Source: CAYOUV01 sp963790075 (GTDB lineage: Bacteria; Chloroflexota; Anaerolineae; Anaerolineales; Villigracilaceae). From it: a stretch of DNA of 64,000 nucleotides. The position numbers and the translations under genes are program-made. The notes under the pieces are model-generated. The model searched no databases. It saw nothing but the letters and a program-made list of their open reading frames with translations, and was not told the DNA's origin. The stretch is from the NCBI GenBank assembly GCA_963790075.1, contig CAWBNG010000008.1:372001-436000 (forward strand), written 5' to 3'. Each line of letters starts with the position of its first letter. Position 1 is the stretch's first letter. Below, piece after piece: positions 37,973 through 45,674 of the stretch.

Positions 37973-39844
37973 TTAGGTAAACAGCACGTATTCCTTCAGG
38001 AATTTTTCGATTGTATTGTAGTAATCCTCGATCGTCTCCGCTTTGCGCCAGCCGTGACCTTCGCCTGCGTAGACCTTGTAGATATGGGTCACATGGTTGG
38101 CCCGCAGGACGGCGACGATGCTTTCCGAATGCGAGGGGGGCACGACTTTATCGTCGGCGCCCTGAAAGACGGCCAGCGGATCGCGGATTTTGTCTACATG
38201 GAAGACCGGCGACCAGTCATGCAAGCGTTGGGTATCCTGAGGCAGCGTGCCGACCAGCAAATCGTTGTAGTGCAGTTCGAATTTGTGGGTCCCGTGGATG
38301 AAATCGAACAGGCTGGCTACGCCGTAGGAGTTGATCCCGGCCTTGAAGAAACCGGGATGCTGGATCAAAGCGTTCAGCAGCGTGTACCCGCCGGCGCTGC
38401 CGCCCATGATGACCAGGCGTTTCGGGTCGGCCAGGGATTGATCAACCAGCGCCTGCGCGCCGCCGACGGCGTCCTCCACGTCAGTTTTGCCCCAGTTCTG
38501 GCGCAGGGCCAGCATGTAGCTGCGACCATAGCCGGTGCTGCCCCGGTAATTGACTTCCAGGTAAGCGTAGCCGCGCGAGGCAAAATAAGCCGCCACCTCG
38601 TTGTAGTTGACAGTGCGTTGCGAGGTCGGTCCGCCGTGGATGTTGATCATGGCGGGCGGCAGCCCCTCGCCGCGGGCGCGCGTGCTGGTCGGAGGGTAAT
38701 ACAGCCCGTGAACGGTCGTCCCGTCTGGTGCAGGCCAGCTGATCGGCCGGGGGACGGGCAATTCCTCGGGTGAAAGGGATTCGGCCTGCGAGCGGCGCAC
38801 GCTCCGCAGCAATCCGTCCTGCCACAGCACGAGGCGCGCCGGGATGTGCGGCGAGGAACCGATGAAAGCCAGCTTTCCGTCTTCGGTAGGCGAGGCCGTG
38901 AGCTGTTCGATCCAGGTGTAAGGGGCGATGTCGAGCTTATCCGCCGCGCCACTTTTCACGTCCACTGCCCACAGCGAAGCGAAGCCCTGATCGTTGCGGA
39001 TGTAATAGATGCGCTTCCCGGAAGCCGACCAGGCCAGGGTGCGCATCCCCTGCACCCAGGCGGGGCGCATCAGCACGCCGCCTTCGATCAGCTTGCGTTT
39101 CTTCCCCGTGTTCAGGTCGATCAAGTAGAGCGTGTCCCACTCAGCCTCCTGGGCCAGGTAAGCCAGCCAGCGCCCGTCGGGGGAGAAGGTGGGTTGGAAG
39201 ATGGGGATGTCGTTCGTGCCGGCCAGCTGCTGGATTTTTTCGGCCTCGCCCGTCGGCCCGGCTTCGGCCAGCATTAAGCGCGTGCCGTCCCAGGGCATGT
39301 TGGGGTAATCCCACTCGACCCAGGCAAGCTGGTGGCTATCGGGGTGCCAGGCGGGCTGCATGTAGAAATCGGAGCCCTGCGCGAATTTTACCGGCCAGTT
39401 CTGCCCTCCCATGTTTACCAGCGCCAGGCAGTCGTGATCTTCGTAGGTACTGACGAACGCGATCCGGCGGCCATCCGGCGAGACGACCGGCGCGGCCAGG
39501 CCGCCAAAGGCGGGCGTGATCGGAACTGGCTGGCCGTGGTCGAGAGGGACGCGGAAGAGCCGTCCCTGGCTGACGAAGACGGCCAGGCCTCGTCCAAGAC
39601 CGAACGCGCCCCCACCGTAGCCGACTCCCGCGCGGACCGGCAACTCTCCGCTCAGGTCGCGCGGGGCCTCCAGGCCACTTTGCGCCACCAACAGACCCTG
39701 TCCCGCGCGCCGCTCGTGCCAGACCAGCGTTTGCCCGTCTGCGTCAAACAGGACGTCCTCGAGCGGGGTCTCGGCCCCGAGCATTCTGGCCGAGATTGGA
39801 GAAGGCCACAGGCCATAAGGAATGTGTGGTAATTTGTCGGGCAT
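37973..39844 (-). CDS. S9-family prolyl oligopeptidase-like serine peptidase
   Basis: 623 residues from ATG 39844, with AAAGGAG 6 nt upstream; an ATG 21 nt earlier lacks a site. The N-terminal two-thirds forms a beta-propeller (repeats such as SPDGRRIAF, SPDGRWLAYLAQ, SASGKRIYYI). The C-terminal alpha/beta-hydrolase carries the nucleophile in GGSAGGYTLL, acid in QGADDKVVPP and base in GEGHGW. It resembles acylaminoacyl-peptidase/dipeptidyl peptidases acting on short peptides. No signal peptide is seen, so it is likely cytoplasmic. Confidence 0.92.
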   Translation of the reverse strand: MPDKLPHIPYGLWPSPISARMLGAETPLEDVLFDADGQTLVWHERRAGQGLLVAQSGLEAPRDLSGELPVRAGVGYGGGAFGLGRGLAVFVSQGRLFRVPLDHGQPVPITPAFGGLAAPVVSPDGRRIAFVSTYEDHDCLALVNMGGQNWPVKFAQGSDFYMQPAWHPDSHQLAWVEWDYPNMPWDGTRLMLAEAGPTGEAEKIQQLAGTNDIPIFQPTFSPDGRWLAYLAQEAEWDTLYLIDLNTGKKRKLIEGGVLMRPAWVQGMRTLAWSASGKRIYYIRNDQGFASLWAVDVKSGAADKLDIAPYTWIEQLTASPTEDGKLAFIGSSPHIPARLVLWQDGLLRSVRRSQAESLSPEELPVPRPISWPAPDGTTVHGLYYPPTSTRARGEGLPPAMINIHGGPTSQRTVNYNEVAAYFASRGYAYLEVNYRGSTGYGRSYMLALRQNWGKTDVEDAVGGAQALVDQSLADPKRLVIMGGSAGGYTLLNALIQHPGFFKAGINSYGVASLFDFIHGTHKFELHYNDLLVGTLPQDTQRLHDWSPVFHVDKIRDPLAVFQGADDKVVPPSHSESIVAVLRANHVTHIYKVYAGEGHGWRKAETIEDYYNTIEKFLKEYVLFT

Positions 39845-39884
39845 GTTTTCTCCTTTGAAATTCATTCCCCCTATTTTAAACGAT

Positions 39885-39913
39885 AACGGGGCGGCCAGAC
39901 CAGCCGCCCCGTT
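39885..39913. terminator. Intrinsic terminator between trxA and the S9 peptidase
   Basis: A perfect 11-bp stem, AACGGGGCGGC / GCCGCCCCGTT, with a 7-nt loop and modest T-rich flanks. It separates two minus-strand genes. Confidence 0.7.
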
Positions 39914-39916
39914 AGT

Positions 39917-40240
39917 TTAAATGTGCGGGCTGAGTTTATCAACCAGCTTGTTCTTGGGCATATAGCCGGTCAGGCGCTGCTTGATCTCGCCACCGACGAA
40001 AAGCATCAGGGTCGGGACGCCCATCACCTGGTATTGCATGGCCAGGTTGGCGTTTTCGTCGACGTCCAATTTGACGACTTTGACCTTATCCTGCCATTCG
40101 TCAGCCAATTGCTTGACGATCGGGTCGAGCATCTTGCATGGTCCGCACCAGGTGGCCGTGAAATCCACCAGCACCGGCATGGAACCAGACAGGACTTCAT
40201 CCTTAAAAGATGATTCGTTTACGTGGGTCAGTTCAGCCAT
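39917..40240 (-). CDS. trxA: Thioredoxin
   Basis: 107 residues with the redox motif TATWCGPCKMLDP and the cis-Pro loop MGVPTLMLF. It is a cytoplasmic disulfide reductant for ribonucleotide reductase, peroxiredoxins and others. The ATG has AGGAGT upstream. The insertion sequence begins about 65 bp upstream of the start and could affect its promoter. Confidence 0.96.
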   Translation of the reverse strand: MAELTHVNESSFKDEVLSGSMPVLVDFTATWCGPCKMLDPIVKQLADEWQDKVKVVKLDVDENANLAMQYQVMGVPTLMLFVGGEIKQRLTGYMPKNKLVDKLSPHI

Positions 40241-40305
40241 AGGTTACTCCTGTTACATCCTGACGCTTTGGGCGCCGAGCCTATTACCTGGGGGACAGCG
40301 CGTGA

Positions 40306-40361
40306 TGCCTCATGGGAAAATGTTACTTTGGTGGTATCGTTGCCTCATCAAATAATGTTAC
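40306..40361. repeat. Left inverted end of the insertion sequence
   Basis: Two iterons, TGCCTCA-N9-GTTAC, at 40306-40326 and 40341-40361. The inner GTTAC supplies the transposase stop codon (TAA). Confidence 0.75.
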
Positions 40362-41410
40362 CGTGAGATATTCCAAAGTTGGTCGACGTGTTGATCGATA
40401 GAAGAGCGTAGTTTTACCGGATTGAGTTGGACATACAGATTGGTCAGATGCGCCTTGACTGCTAATGGAATATCCTTGGAAGTCAGAACGCGCTGGTAAG
40501 GAGTAGCAGCCGTATCATAGCGTTTGATGACCTTCTTGTCCACGGTGTCTTTCGAGACCAACTTGAGAACTGGCTGAAAGAAGTTGGAATACAGACGCAG
40601 ATCTTCGTAAATGCTCTGCAAGAGCTGCCATTCGGCTTCTGTTTCGAAACGGTCATAACCGATAAGTCGGCGGACGAGCGACCAATTTTTTTGCTCGACA
40701 TGGGCCTGATCGTTTTTACGGTATGGACGCGAACGAGTAAAAGTGATCTCTTGGTATTGGCAATACTGAAAGAGTAGATCGTTGATAAATTCGCTGCCAT
40801 TGTCCGAGTCAAGACCGAGCAAAGCAAAGGGCAAGCGTGTTCGCATGGTTTTGATGGCTTCAAAAACGGTCTGTTTATTGCGAGTGAGTACGGCCAGGCA
40901 TTCGACCCAGCCAGTAGAGAGATCCACGCAAGTCAAAGTGTTTATGAATTGACCTTCGGTGGACTGTCCGCAGTGAGCAACCAGGTCAATTTCAAGGAAA
41001 CCGGGCTTTTCCTCGTCCCAGGCAGTGTAAGTTCGCACAGCGATCGACTTCTTGAGCAAAGTGCCTGGTTTGGTTGTGCTCAAGCCAGGCGGATGTTCTC
41101 GATGGGCAGGACCCAGACAGCGGTCAATGCTTGATCGGCTGATTGAGAGTAGCAGCGCTTTTACTTCTGCGGTAAGTTGAAGATCGTTGTTGCGCTCCAG
41201 AATTCTCACCATCTCGGGCAAGAACGGGTGCAAGCGCTTGGAGCAAATCCGCCCACAGATTTCCCAGATTTGCTCCAAGGCGACTACGACTTCGCCCTGA
41301 TAGATTTTTTTAGGTCCGGGTTTCTTTGGAAGTTTTCTTCGAACCCATTTGTTCAAAATTCGAATGGCATATTTGCGATGGTACCCGGTTGTATTGACAA
41401 ACTCATCCAA
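40358..41410 (-). CDS. Transposase with integrase catalytic core (rve), N-terminus disrupted
   Basis: 350 residues in the open frame from a TTG at 41410. The N-terminal helix-turn-helix-like TTGYHRKYAIRILNKW leads to a DDE core: Asp in LEIDLVAHCG, Asp in GLDSDNGSEF and Glu in HVEQKNWSLV. The natural protein should begin about 25 codons upstream, since the same frame encodes KKEYLETIQPRYKKANKSEK. An in-frame TAA follows the third codon of the upstream ATG-ATG start (about 41485). Activity therefore depends on a downstream start and is doubtful. Confidence 0.88.
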   Translation of the reverse strand: MDEFVNTTGYHRKYAIRILNKWVRRKLPKKPGPKKIYQGEVVVALEQIWEICGRICSKRLHPFLPEMVRILERNNDLQLTAEVKALLLSISRSSIDRCLGPAHREHPPGLSTTKPGTLLKKSIAVRTYTAWDEEKPGFLEIDLVAHCGQSTEGQFINTLTCVDLSTGWVECLAVLTRNKQTVFEAIKTMRTRLPFALLGLDSDNGSEFINDLLFQYCQYQEITFTRSRPYRKNDQAHVEQKNWSLVRRLIGYDRFETEAEWQLLQSIYEDLRLYSNFFQPVLKLVSKDTVDKKVIKRYDTAATPYQRVLTSKDIPLAVKAHLTNLYVQLNPVKLRSSIDQHVDQLWNISR

Positions 41411-41532
41411 AATTTGCTGCTTTTCAGATTTATTTGCCTTTTTGTAGCGCGGTTGGATCGTTTCTAAATACTCTTTCTTGCTGCGTTAACTCATCATAGC
41501 TCCCTCGGCAAATCTTTATTCTTTGCCGTAGA

Positions 41533-41588
41533 GTAACATTTATCTTGAGGCAACGTTTCATCGCAAAGTAACTTTTAATTTGAGGCAA
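41533..41588. repeat. Right inverted end of the insertion sequence
   Basis: Two inverted iterons (GTAAC-N8-TGAGGCA) at 41533-41552 and 41568-41587, mirroring the left end with the same 35-bp period but 8-bp internal spacing. Confidence 0.75.
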
Positions 41589-41597
41589 TGCGCAGCG

Positions 41598-41626
41598 TTG
41601 ACGGATGATATCGCGCATGATAAAAT
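41598..41626 (+). promoter_or_regulatory. Promoter of tRNA-Lys
   Basis: TTGACG (41598-41603), 17-bp spacer, TAAAAT (41621-41626); the tRNA starts 13 nt further on. Confidence 0.75.
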
Positions 41627-41638
41627 GCTCTTCGCTTC

Positions 41639-41710
41639 GGGCGCGTAGCTCAATGGCAGAGCAGTGGCCTTTTAAGCCATTGGTTGAGAGTTCGAGTCTC
41701 TCCGCGCTCA
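41639..41710 (+). tRNA. tRNA-Lys (TTT)
   Basis: Acceptor GGGCGCG / CGCGCTC (one G-T pair), discriminator A, CCA not encoded; D-arm GCTC/GAGC; anticodon stem GTGGC/GCCAT with loop CTTTTAA, anticodon TTT; T-arm GAGAG/CTCTC. Length 72 nt. Confidence 0.93.
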
Positions 41711-41825
41711 CTCCTAATCCTCCTTCACCGGGAGGATTTTGCTTGAGAGCCCCCGTTCAGGGGATGGTATCCGAGTCTCTCCGCGCTCACTCCTGATCCT
41801 CCTTCACCGGGAGGATTTTTGCTTA
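41693..41825 (+). repeat. Direct repeat of the tRNA-Lys 3' end and terminator
   Basis: The segment from the tRNA T-loop through the terminator (41693-41744) recurs at 41772-41825 with one substitution and one extra T; the copies start 79 bp apart. Duplication of a tRNA 3' end is the usual footprint of site-specific integration, so this is a candidate attachment-site scar. Confidence 0.7.
41717..41740 (+). terminator. Terminator after tRNA-Lys
   Basis: Stem ATCCTCC / GGAGGAT with a 7-nt loop and a T-run. A second copy lies at about 41796-41820. Confidence 0.75.
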
Positions 41826-41968
41826 ATAAGCTCCATTTTTGACCTTCCCCCTCCATTGGCCGGCTCCGGAAATAAATTAAGGATTCCAATGTACTTGTGT
41901 ATAGGTTACCTGGTTTGTCAACAACGGTCAAGGCTGGTCAACCAAATTTTAACAGAAGGAGGCTTAAT

Positions 41969-42046
41969 TTGAATATCTTGCAAACAGACACCGGTTTGGA
42001 AATGACCTCGCATATTTATTGTGGGTGTGATTTTCCGGTATACTAG
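41969..42046 (+). CDS. Short ORF before the AbiE operon
   Basis: A 25-codon frame starts at TTG 41969, placed 6 nt after a near-perfect AGAAGGAGG. It reads MNILQTDTGLEM... to VY and stops at 42046, just before the operator-like repeat of the toxin-antitoxin pair. I recognise no family. It could be a leader peptide or a relic of a lost gene. Confidence 0.35.
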   Translation: MNILQTDTGLEMTSHIYCGCDFPVY

Positions 42047-42053
42047 TATCGAT

Positions 42054-42096
42054 TTCGTAAATCGTCAGTAAATAGGAAATATTGACGATTTACGAA
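42054..42096. promoter_or_regulatory. Inverted repeat, likely operator of the AbiE operon
   Basis: Perfect 14-bp arms, TTCGTAAATCGTCA (42054-42067) and TGACGATTTACGAA (42083-42096), with a 15-bp centre. A TATACT box (42039-42044) lies just upstream. AbiEi antitoxins are known to bind inverted repeats in their own promoter, so autoregulation is expected. Confidence 0.65.
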
Positions 42097-42111
42097 GCGA
42101 GGAATGACTTC

Positions 42112-42909
42112 ATGAGCAAGAGTGATGTTAAACTGGATGAACTGGAAATACGGAAGGCTTTCTCTGGACTTAGGTCTGTTCAAAAATCTGACTTGAGGAA
42201 ATTCTATGAACTGCATTCTGAGTTAGCGACGGAACAGGCCTTTCGAAGATTCTTGTACAGGCTGGAGAAGCGACAAATCATCATACCTATAGGGGCCGGG
42301 GTTTATGCCTTCTATGATGAAGCCTCCCCGCCAGCCGTGAAGAAAAAGCGCTTTTCCCCCAACTGGTCGCAGGAACTTGGAACACTAAACGAAGTATTCC
42401 AGAAAACATTCCCCTATGCTCAATACCTGATTTGGGAGACCAGGGTGCTGCATGAGTTCATGATCCACCAACCCGGTCAGAACTTATTCATCATTGAAAC
42501 AGAAAAGGAAGTTCGTGACTCCGCCTTCAACTTTCTCAGCGAGAAATACCCGGGCCGAACGTTTTTGGATCCAACCCGTCTGATTATGGAGAGATATGTG
42601 TTGCCTCAGCCCGATAGTATTCTCATTTCTCGTTTAGTTACCCAATCACCCAGGAAAACCGTTCGGGGAATTCCATCCCCAAAGCTGGAAAAAATTCTGG
42701 TGGATATCTTTGTCGATGGGGAAAAATATTATTACTTCCAAAGGGATGAACTAATCCATATCTTTGAGAACGCCTTCTCCACTTATTGGATCAACGAGAA
42801 AACGCTTTTCCGCTATGCCGGCCGGCGAATGGCGAATGAGAAATTGTTGCAATTTATCCGCCAGCACACCCAGATTGAGTTATCGCAATTTCCGGAGAAC
42901 GCCAGATGA
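42112..42909 (+). CDS. AbiEi-type antitoxin / DUF6577-like regulator
   Basis: 265 residues from ATG 42112 with GAGGA upstream. The N-terminal part (about 1-90) is a winged-helix-like domain (KSDLRKFYELHSELATEQAFRRFLYRLEKRQIIIPIGAGVYAF). The C-terminal part, with EKILVDIFVDGEKYYYF, resembles the antitoxin half of type IV toxin-antitoxin systems. It would repress its operon and counteract the nucleotidyltransferase toxin. The toxin start overlaps its stop as ATGA. Confidence 0.75.
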   Translation: MSKSDVKLDELEIRKAFSGLRSVQKSDLRKFYELHSELATEQAFRRFLYRLEKRQIIIPIGAGVYAFYDEASPPAVKKKRFSPNWSQELGTLNEVFQKTFPYAQYLIWETRVLHEFMIHQPGQNLFIIETEKEVRDSAFNFLSEKYPGRTFLDPTRLIMERYVLPQPDSILISRLVTQSPRKTVRGIPSPKLEKILVDIFVDGEKYYYFQRDELIHIFENAFSTYWINEKTLFRYAGRRMANEKLLQFIRQHTQIELSQFPENAR

Positions 42910-43958
42910 TATCCGCTCAATCCCGCACGGCCGAATGGATTATGGGTCTCCGGGAAAGTTCTCGCGGGAGGGACCCGATTCTGATCGAGAAGATGATCAT
43001 GGCTTTGGTACTGGTAGAAGAGCTCCGGTTGAGCGGAATGGACTTCATTTTTAAGGGTGGAAGATCGCTGCTTTTGTTGCTGGGAATACCCAGACGATTC
43101 TCGATCGATATCGACATCCTGATCACTGAAAAAGCGAACTTAAAGGAATATTTTCAAACGATAACGGGAATGGGGGTATTTCATCGCTTTGAAGAAAATC
43201 TACGTGTCAGCGAACTGCCTAAGCAGCAGTATAAGTTTTACTTCAATTCAGTGATCGAAGCCAAGGAAAGCAATATCTTGCTGGACATTCTGTTGGAAGA
43301 GAATCCTTATCCTCGGTTGAAGAATGTGGAGCTAGATTCGGTCCTTCTATCTACGGAAGGCAAGGTAACCAAAGTAACCTGTCCGACTGTGGAAGGATTG
43401 CTGGGAGACAAGTTGACAGCCTTCGCACCGCATACCACCGGGATCCTGCTCGGCGCAGGAAAGGAATTGGAGATTGCTAAACAATTGTTTGACATTGGGG
43501 TCTTATTCGATGCAGCCGCCGATCTAGAGTTGGTAGGTCGCGCCTTTGACGCTGCCGCTTCCATCCAACTGGTTTATCGACGTCTTAGGAGACTTACGCC
43601 GGCAGATGTTTTACGAGACGCCTTTGGCACTGCCTGCCTCATCGGGATGCGGGGATCAACGGCCATGGATGAATTTGCGGAGTTATCGAAGGGATTCAAA
43701 AAACTGGCAGCCTTCATCTACACGGGGCGTTTCTCGATTGACACTGCAATCCTTTGCGCGGCAAAGACAGCATACTTAGCTGCATTGCTGTTAAACCATG
43801 AGCATGCCATCGGTCAATTCGAAGTTGGACGGGATGTTACGTCATGGAACGTCATAAATGTAGATTACAACCGATTAAACAAGGTAAAGAAAACCAGCCC
43901 TGAAGCATTCTTCTATTATGATCGAGCTATTGAATTAATGCATCTGGTTGGAGAATGA
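42906..43958 (+). CDS. AbiEii/AbiGii-type nucleotidyltransferase toxin
   Basis: 350 residues. The nucleotidyltransferase signature is FKGGRSLLLLLGIPRRFSIDIDILI, that is GG-(R/T)-SL followed by R-x-S-x-D-x-D, with the metal Asp pair intact. A Lys-containing VEGLLGDKLTAFAPHTTG is the conserved mid-protein motif of AbiEii. Family toxins transfer nucleotides to tRNA acceptor ends or other targets and act in phage abortive infection. It is encoded next to a tRNA-Lys scar in the accessory region. Confidence 0.85.
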   Translation: MISAQSRTAEWIMGLRESSRGRDPILIEKMIMALVLVEELRLSGMDFIFKGGRSLLLLLGIPRRFSIDIDILITEKANLKEYFQTITGMGVFHRFEENLRVSELPKQQYKFYFNSVIEAKESNILLDILLEENPYPRLKNVELDSVLLSTEGKVTKVTCPTVEGLLGDKLTAFAPHTTGILLGAGKELEIAKQLFDIGVLFDAAADLELVGRAFDAAASIQLVYRRLRRLTPADVLRDAFGTACLIGMRGSTAMDEFAELSKGFKKLAAFIYTGRFSIDTAILCAAKTAYLAALLLNHEHAIGQFEVGRDVTSWNVINVDYNRLNKVKKTSPEAFFYYDRAIELMHLVGE

Positions 43959-44374
43959 GAAAGGTGAACAAGAAGATGGAATCGAATCCAGAGAGTTGTA
44001 CTACTATAAAATTGCCGGGTACATCCACTAACTGATAGCTTTTCAGATGGAGACCTCACTGCGAATCCAGCCTCGCTAATATTGCTCGAAGGGCTTATTT
44101 GTATCTGTGGTGCTTCAGAGCTTGTTAGACAAACCAGGGGGTGAAACTAAGAGATATAAACCAAGCAGGCGCTCATTAAGTCCAACCTGGCAGGGGATAG
44201 CTACCCAGCCCGAATCCCTGGTGCAGCCAGGCCATCATTCCAATCAAGAGTCACAATCAGAGCTTGTTGCCCATCCTGGGCAGCCCCGGCTGGTGCGATC
44301 CCAAGCGAGGCACGTTTTGACCCTTGTGCGAAACTCAAATTTGAAATAAGACAATTTGTCCCCCAAATATCCTC
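43955..44374 (+). other. Largely non-coding stretch after the toxin gene
   Basis: About 420 bp without a recognisable gene. A 26-codon frame (43955-44035) overlaps the toxin stop as ATGA and could be a coupled micro-ORF, but it matches nothing I know. An 80-codon frame at 44107-44349 has a Gln/Pro/Ser/His-rich composition that looks non-coding. Confidence 0.4.
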
Positions 44375-44417
44375 TTGATTTTCTGTAATTTTTCTGGTAT
44401 TGTGCTAACTATAGTTA
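44375..44417 (+). promoter_or_regulatory. Promoter with overlapping palindrome before the cis-prenyltransferase
   Basis: TTGATT (44375-44380), 17-bp spacer, TATTGT (44398-44403). A perfect 12-bp palindrome TAACTATAGTTA (44406-44417) covers the expected start site, ideal for a repressor. Confidence 0.5.
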
Positions 44418-44511
44418 ACATCCGGTTGCCCGGATATTTCTTATTGTAATCAGCGTAAAAAGGTGGAATGATACACGCTTAACCCCAGACTGAATTTTTA
44501 GAGGTATACCA

Positions 44512-45252
44512 ATGAACGCTCTCAATCTTACCAGCGGCTTATTGCCGTGCCATGTTGCGATTGCCATGGATGGAAACGGACGTTGGGCCCAACAACGCGC
44601 CCAGCCGCGAACGGCCGGCCACCGCAAAGGAGTTGGCGTAGCCCACGATATCATCCTGTTCAGCCGCTCGCTGGGGATTGAGGTCCTGACCCTATACGCC
44701 TTCTCCATGGAAAACTGGGGGCGTGATTCACACGAGGTGGAGGTGATCCTTGACGAGCTTCTGCCGCTGGCCTTATCGAGCAATCTGGAGGAGTTCAACG
44801 GTTTGGGCATTCGCCTCGAGTTCCTGGGGGAGCAGGAATTGTTGTCGGAGCAGACGCAGCGTGTGATCAATCAGGTTCGGACCGCCACCCAAGCGAACAC
44901 CGGGATGATCTTGAATCTCGCGGTGAGCTATTCCGGTCGGTTGGAGATTCTGAAGGCGGTTCGCCGGGTCATCGCAGCCTTGCAGGGAGGCAGGATCACC
45001 CCTGCAGATCTGGATGAAGACCACTTTGCGCAGTATCTCGATAGTGGGCGCCTGCCGTTTCCTGATTTATTCATCCGCTGTGGTGGCTTGAATCGGATCA
45101 GCAACTTCATGTTATGGCAGATGGCCTACACTGAGATCGTAACGCTGGACACGCTGTGGCCCGATTTCCGGCCGGAGCACCTGGTTGAAGCAATCCGGGT
45201 CTATCAAAGACAGCCGCGAAAGTTCGGGTTGGTCCCGGACGCTGATCATTAG
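44512..45252 (+). CDS. uppS: Undecaprenyl diphosphate synthase family (cis-prenyltransferase)
   Basis: 246 residues, normal length. The catalytic Asp is in IAMDGNGRWA, the FPP site in LTLYAFSMENWGR, and the C-terminal motif reads DLFIRCGGLNRISNFMLWQMAYTE. The two Arg and the Ser that bind IPP diphosphate and the metal Glu of AYTE are kept. The conserved Glu of the usual GGE-x-R is Leu193. Such enzymes make the C55 lipid carrier for wall and glycan synthesis. It is not next to cdsA, dxr or rseP as a housekeeping uppS would often be, and it sits in the accessory region, so it may be a second copy. Confidence 0.88.
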   Translation: MNALNLTSGLLPCHVAIAMDGNGRWAQQRAQPRTAGHRKGVGVAHDIILFSRSLGIEVLTLYAFSMENWGRDSHEVEVILDELLPLALSSNLEEFNGLGIRLEFLGEQELLSEQTQRVINQVRTATQANTGMILNLAVSYSGRLEILKAVRRVIAALQGGRITPADLDEDHFAQYLDSGRLPFPDLFIRCGGLNRISNFMLWQMAYTEIVTLDTLWPDFRPEHLVEAIRVYQRQPRKFGLVPDADH

Positions 45253-45674
45253 CAGCTGCATCGCCTCCCTGGTGGGGGGCGGCCTACAAATGACAAATAC
45301 TGCTTCATTTGCAATCGCAAACTAAATCTGAACCGGTGGCGTAACCCACCAAACCAACGCGCGAGCTCATCAACAGCGCAGGCGTCCATTTTTTGAAAAA
45401 GCCAACCATTCCAGGTGTGTGCGCTGAAGGGGCAAGATTGGATCGTTCAAAGGACGACCGTGCCCAAAGAAGATGCGCAACTCAGGCGGGATCTGGCCAA
45501 TCAGTGCTTCCTGAAATGGGCGCATATTAGGAGATCCAATGTTAGCGTTTACAAGACTGGTCAACGCCTCTCAAATTGCCACGAGCATCACAGTTATAGA
45601 TTTCGGGTCTGATTGTTTCGTTAGCCATTTATAGGAGGTGCAAAACATTTTCCTTTGTCAATAAATTAAGTTCA
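45253..45674. other. Intergenic stretch, no gene seen
   Basis: About 420 bp between uppS and the first recombinase. Only short, non-family frames occur. Nothing else supported. Confidence 0.5.

Larger units (their letters stand above)
40306..41588 (-). mobile_element. Insertion sequence with DDE transposase and two-iteron inverted ends
   Basis: The element is bounded by inverted ends. Each end contains two copies of TGCCTCA-N8/9-GTTAC spaced 35 bp apart: left at 40306 and 40341, right (inverted) at 41587 and 41552. It carries a single transposase gene on the minus strand. No clear target-site duplication is seen next to the outer motifs. It sits 9 bp from the tRNA-Lys -35 box and near the trxA start. 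The family is not certain; the integrase-core transposase recalls IS481/ISNCY-like elements. Confidence 0.8.

Noticed and set aside
37457..38773. 438-codon plus-strand frame across the TylF and S9 genes
   Set aside because: Antisense shadow spanning two genes and the gap between them.
44107..44349. 80-codon ORF after the toxin gene
   Set aside because: Composition and lack of a ribosome site look non-coding.
44512..45252. Loss of the metal-binding Glu in UppS
   Set aside because: The Glu that binds metal lies in AYTE and is conserved; only the separate GGE Glu is changed.
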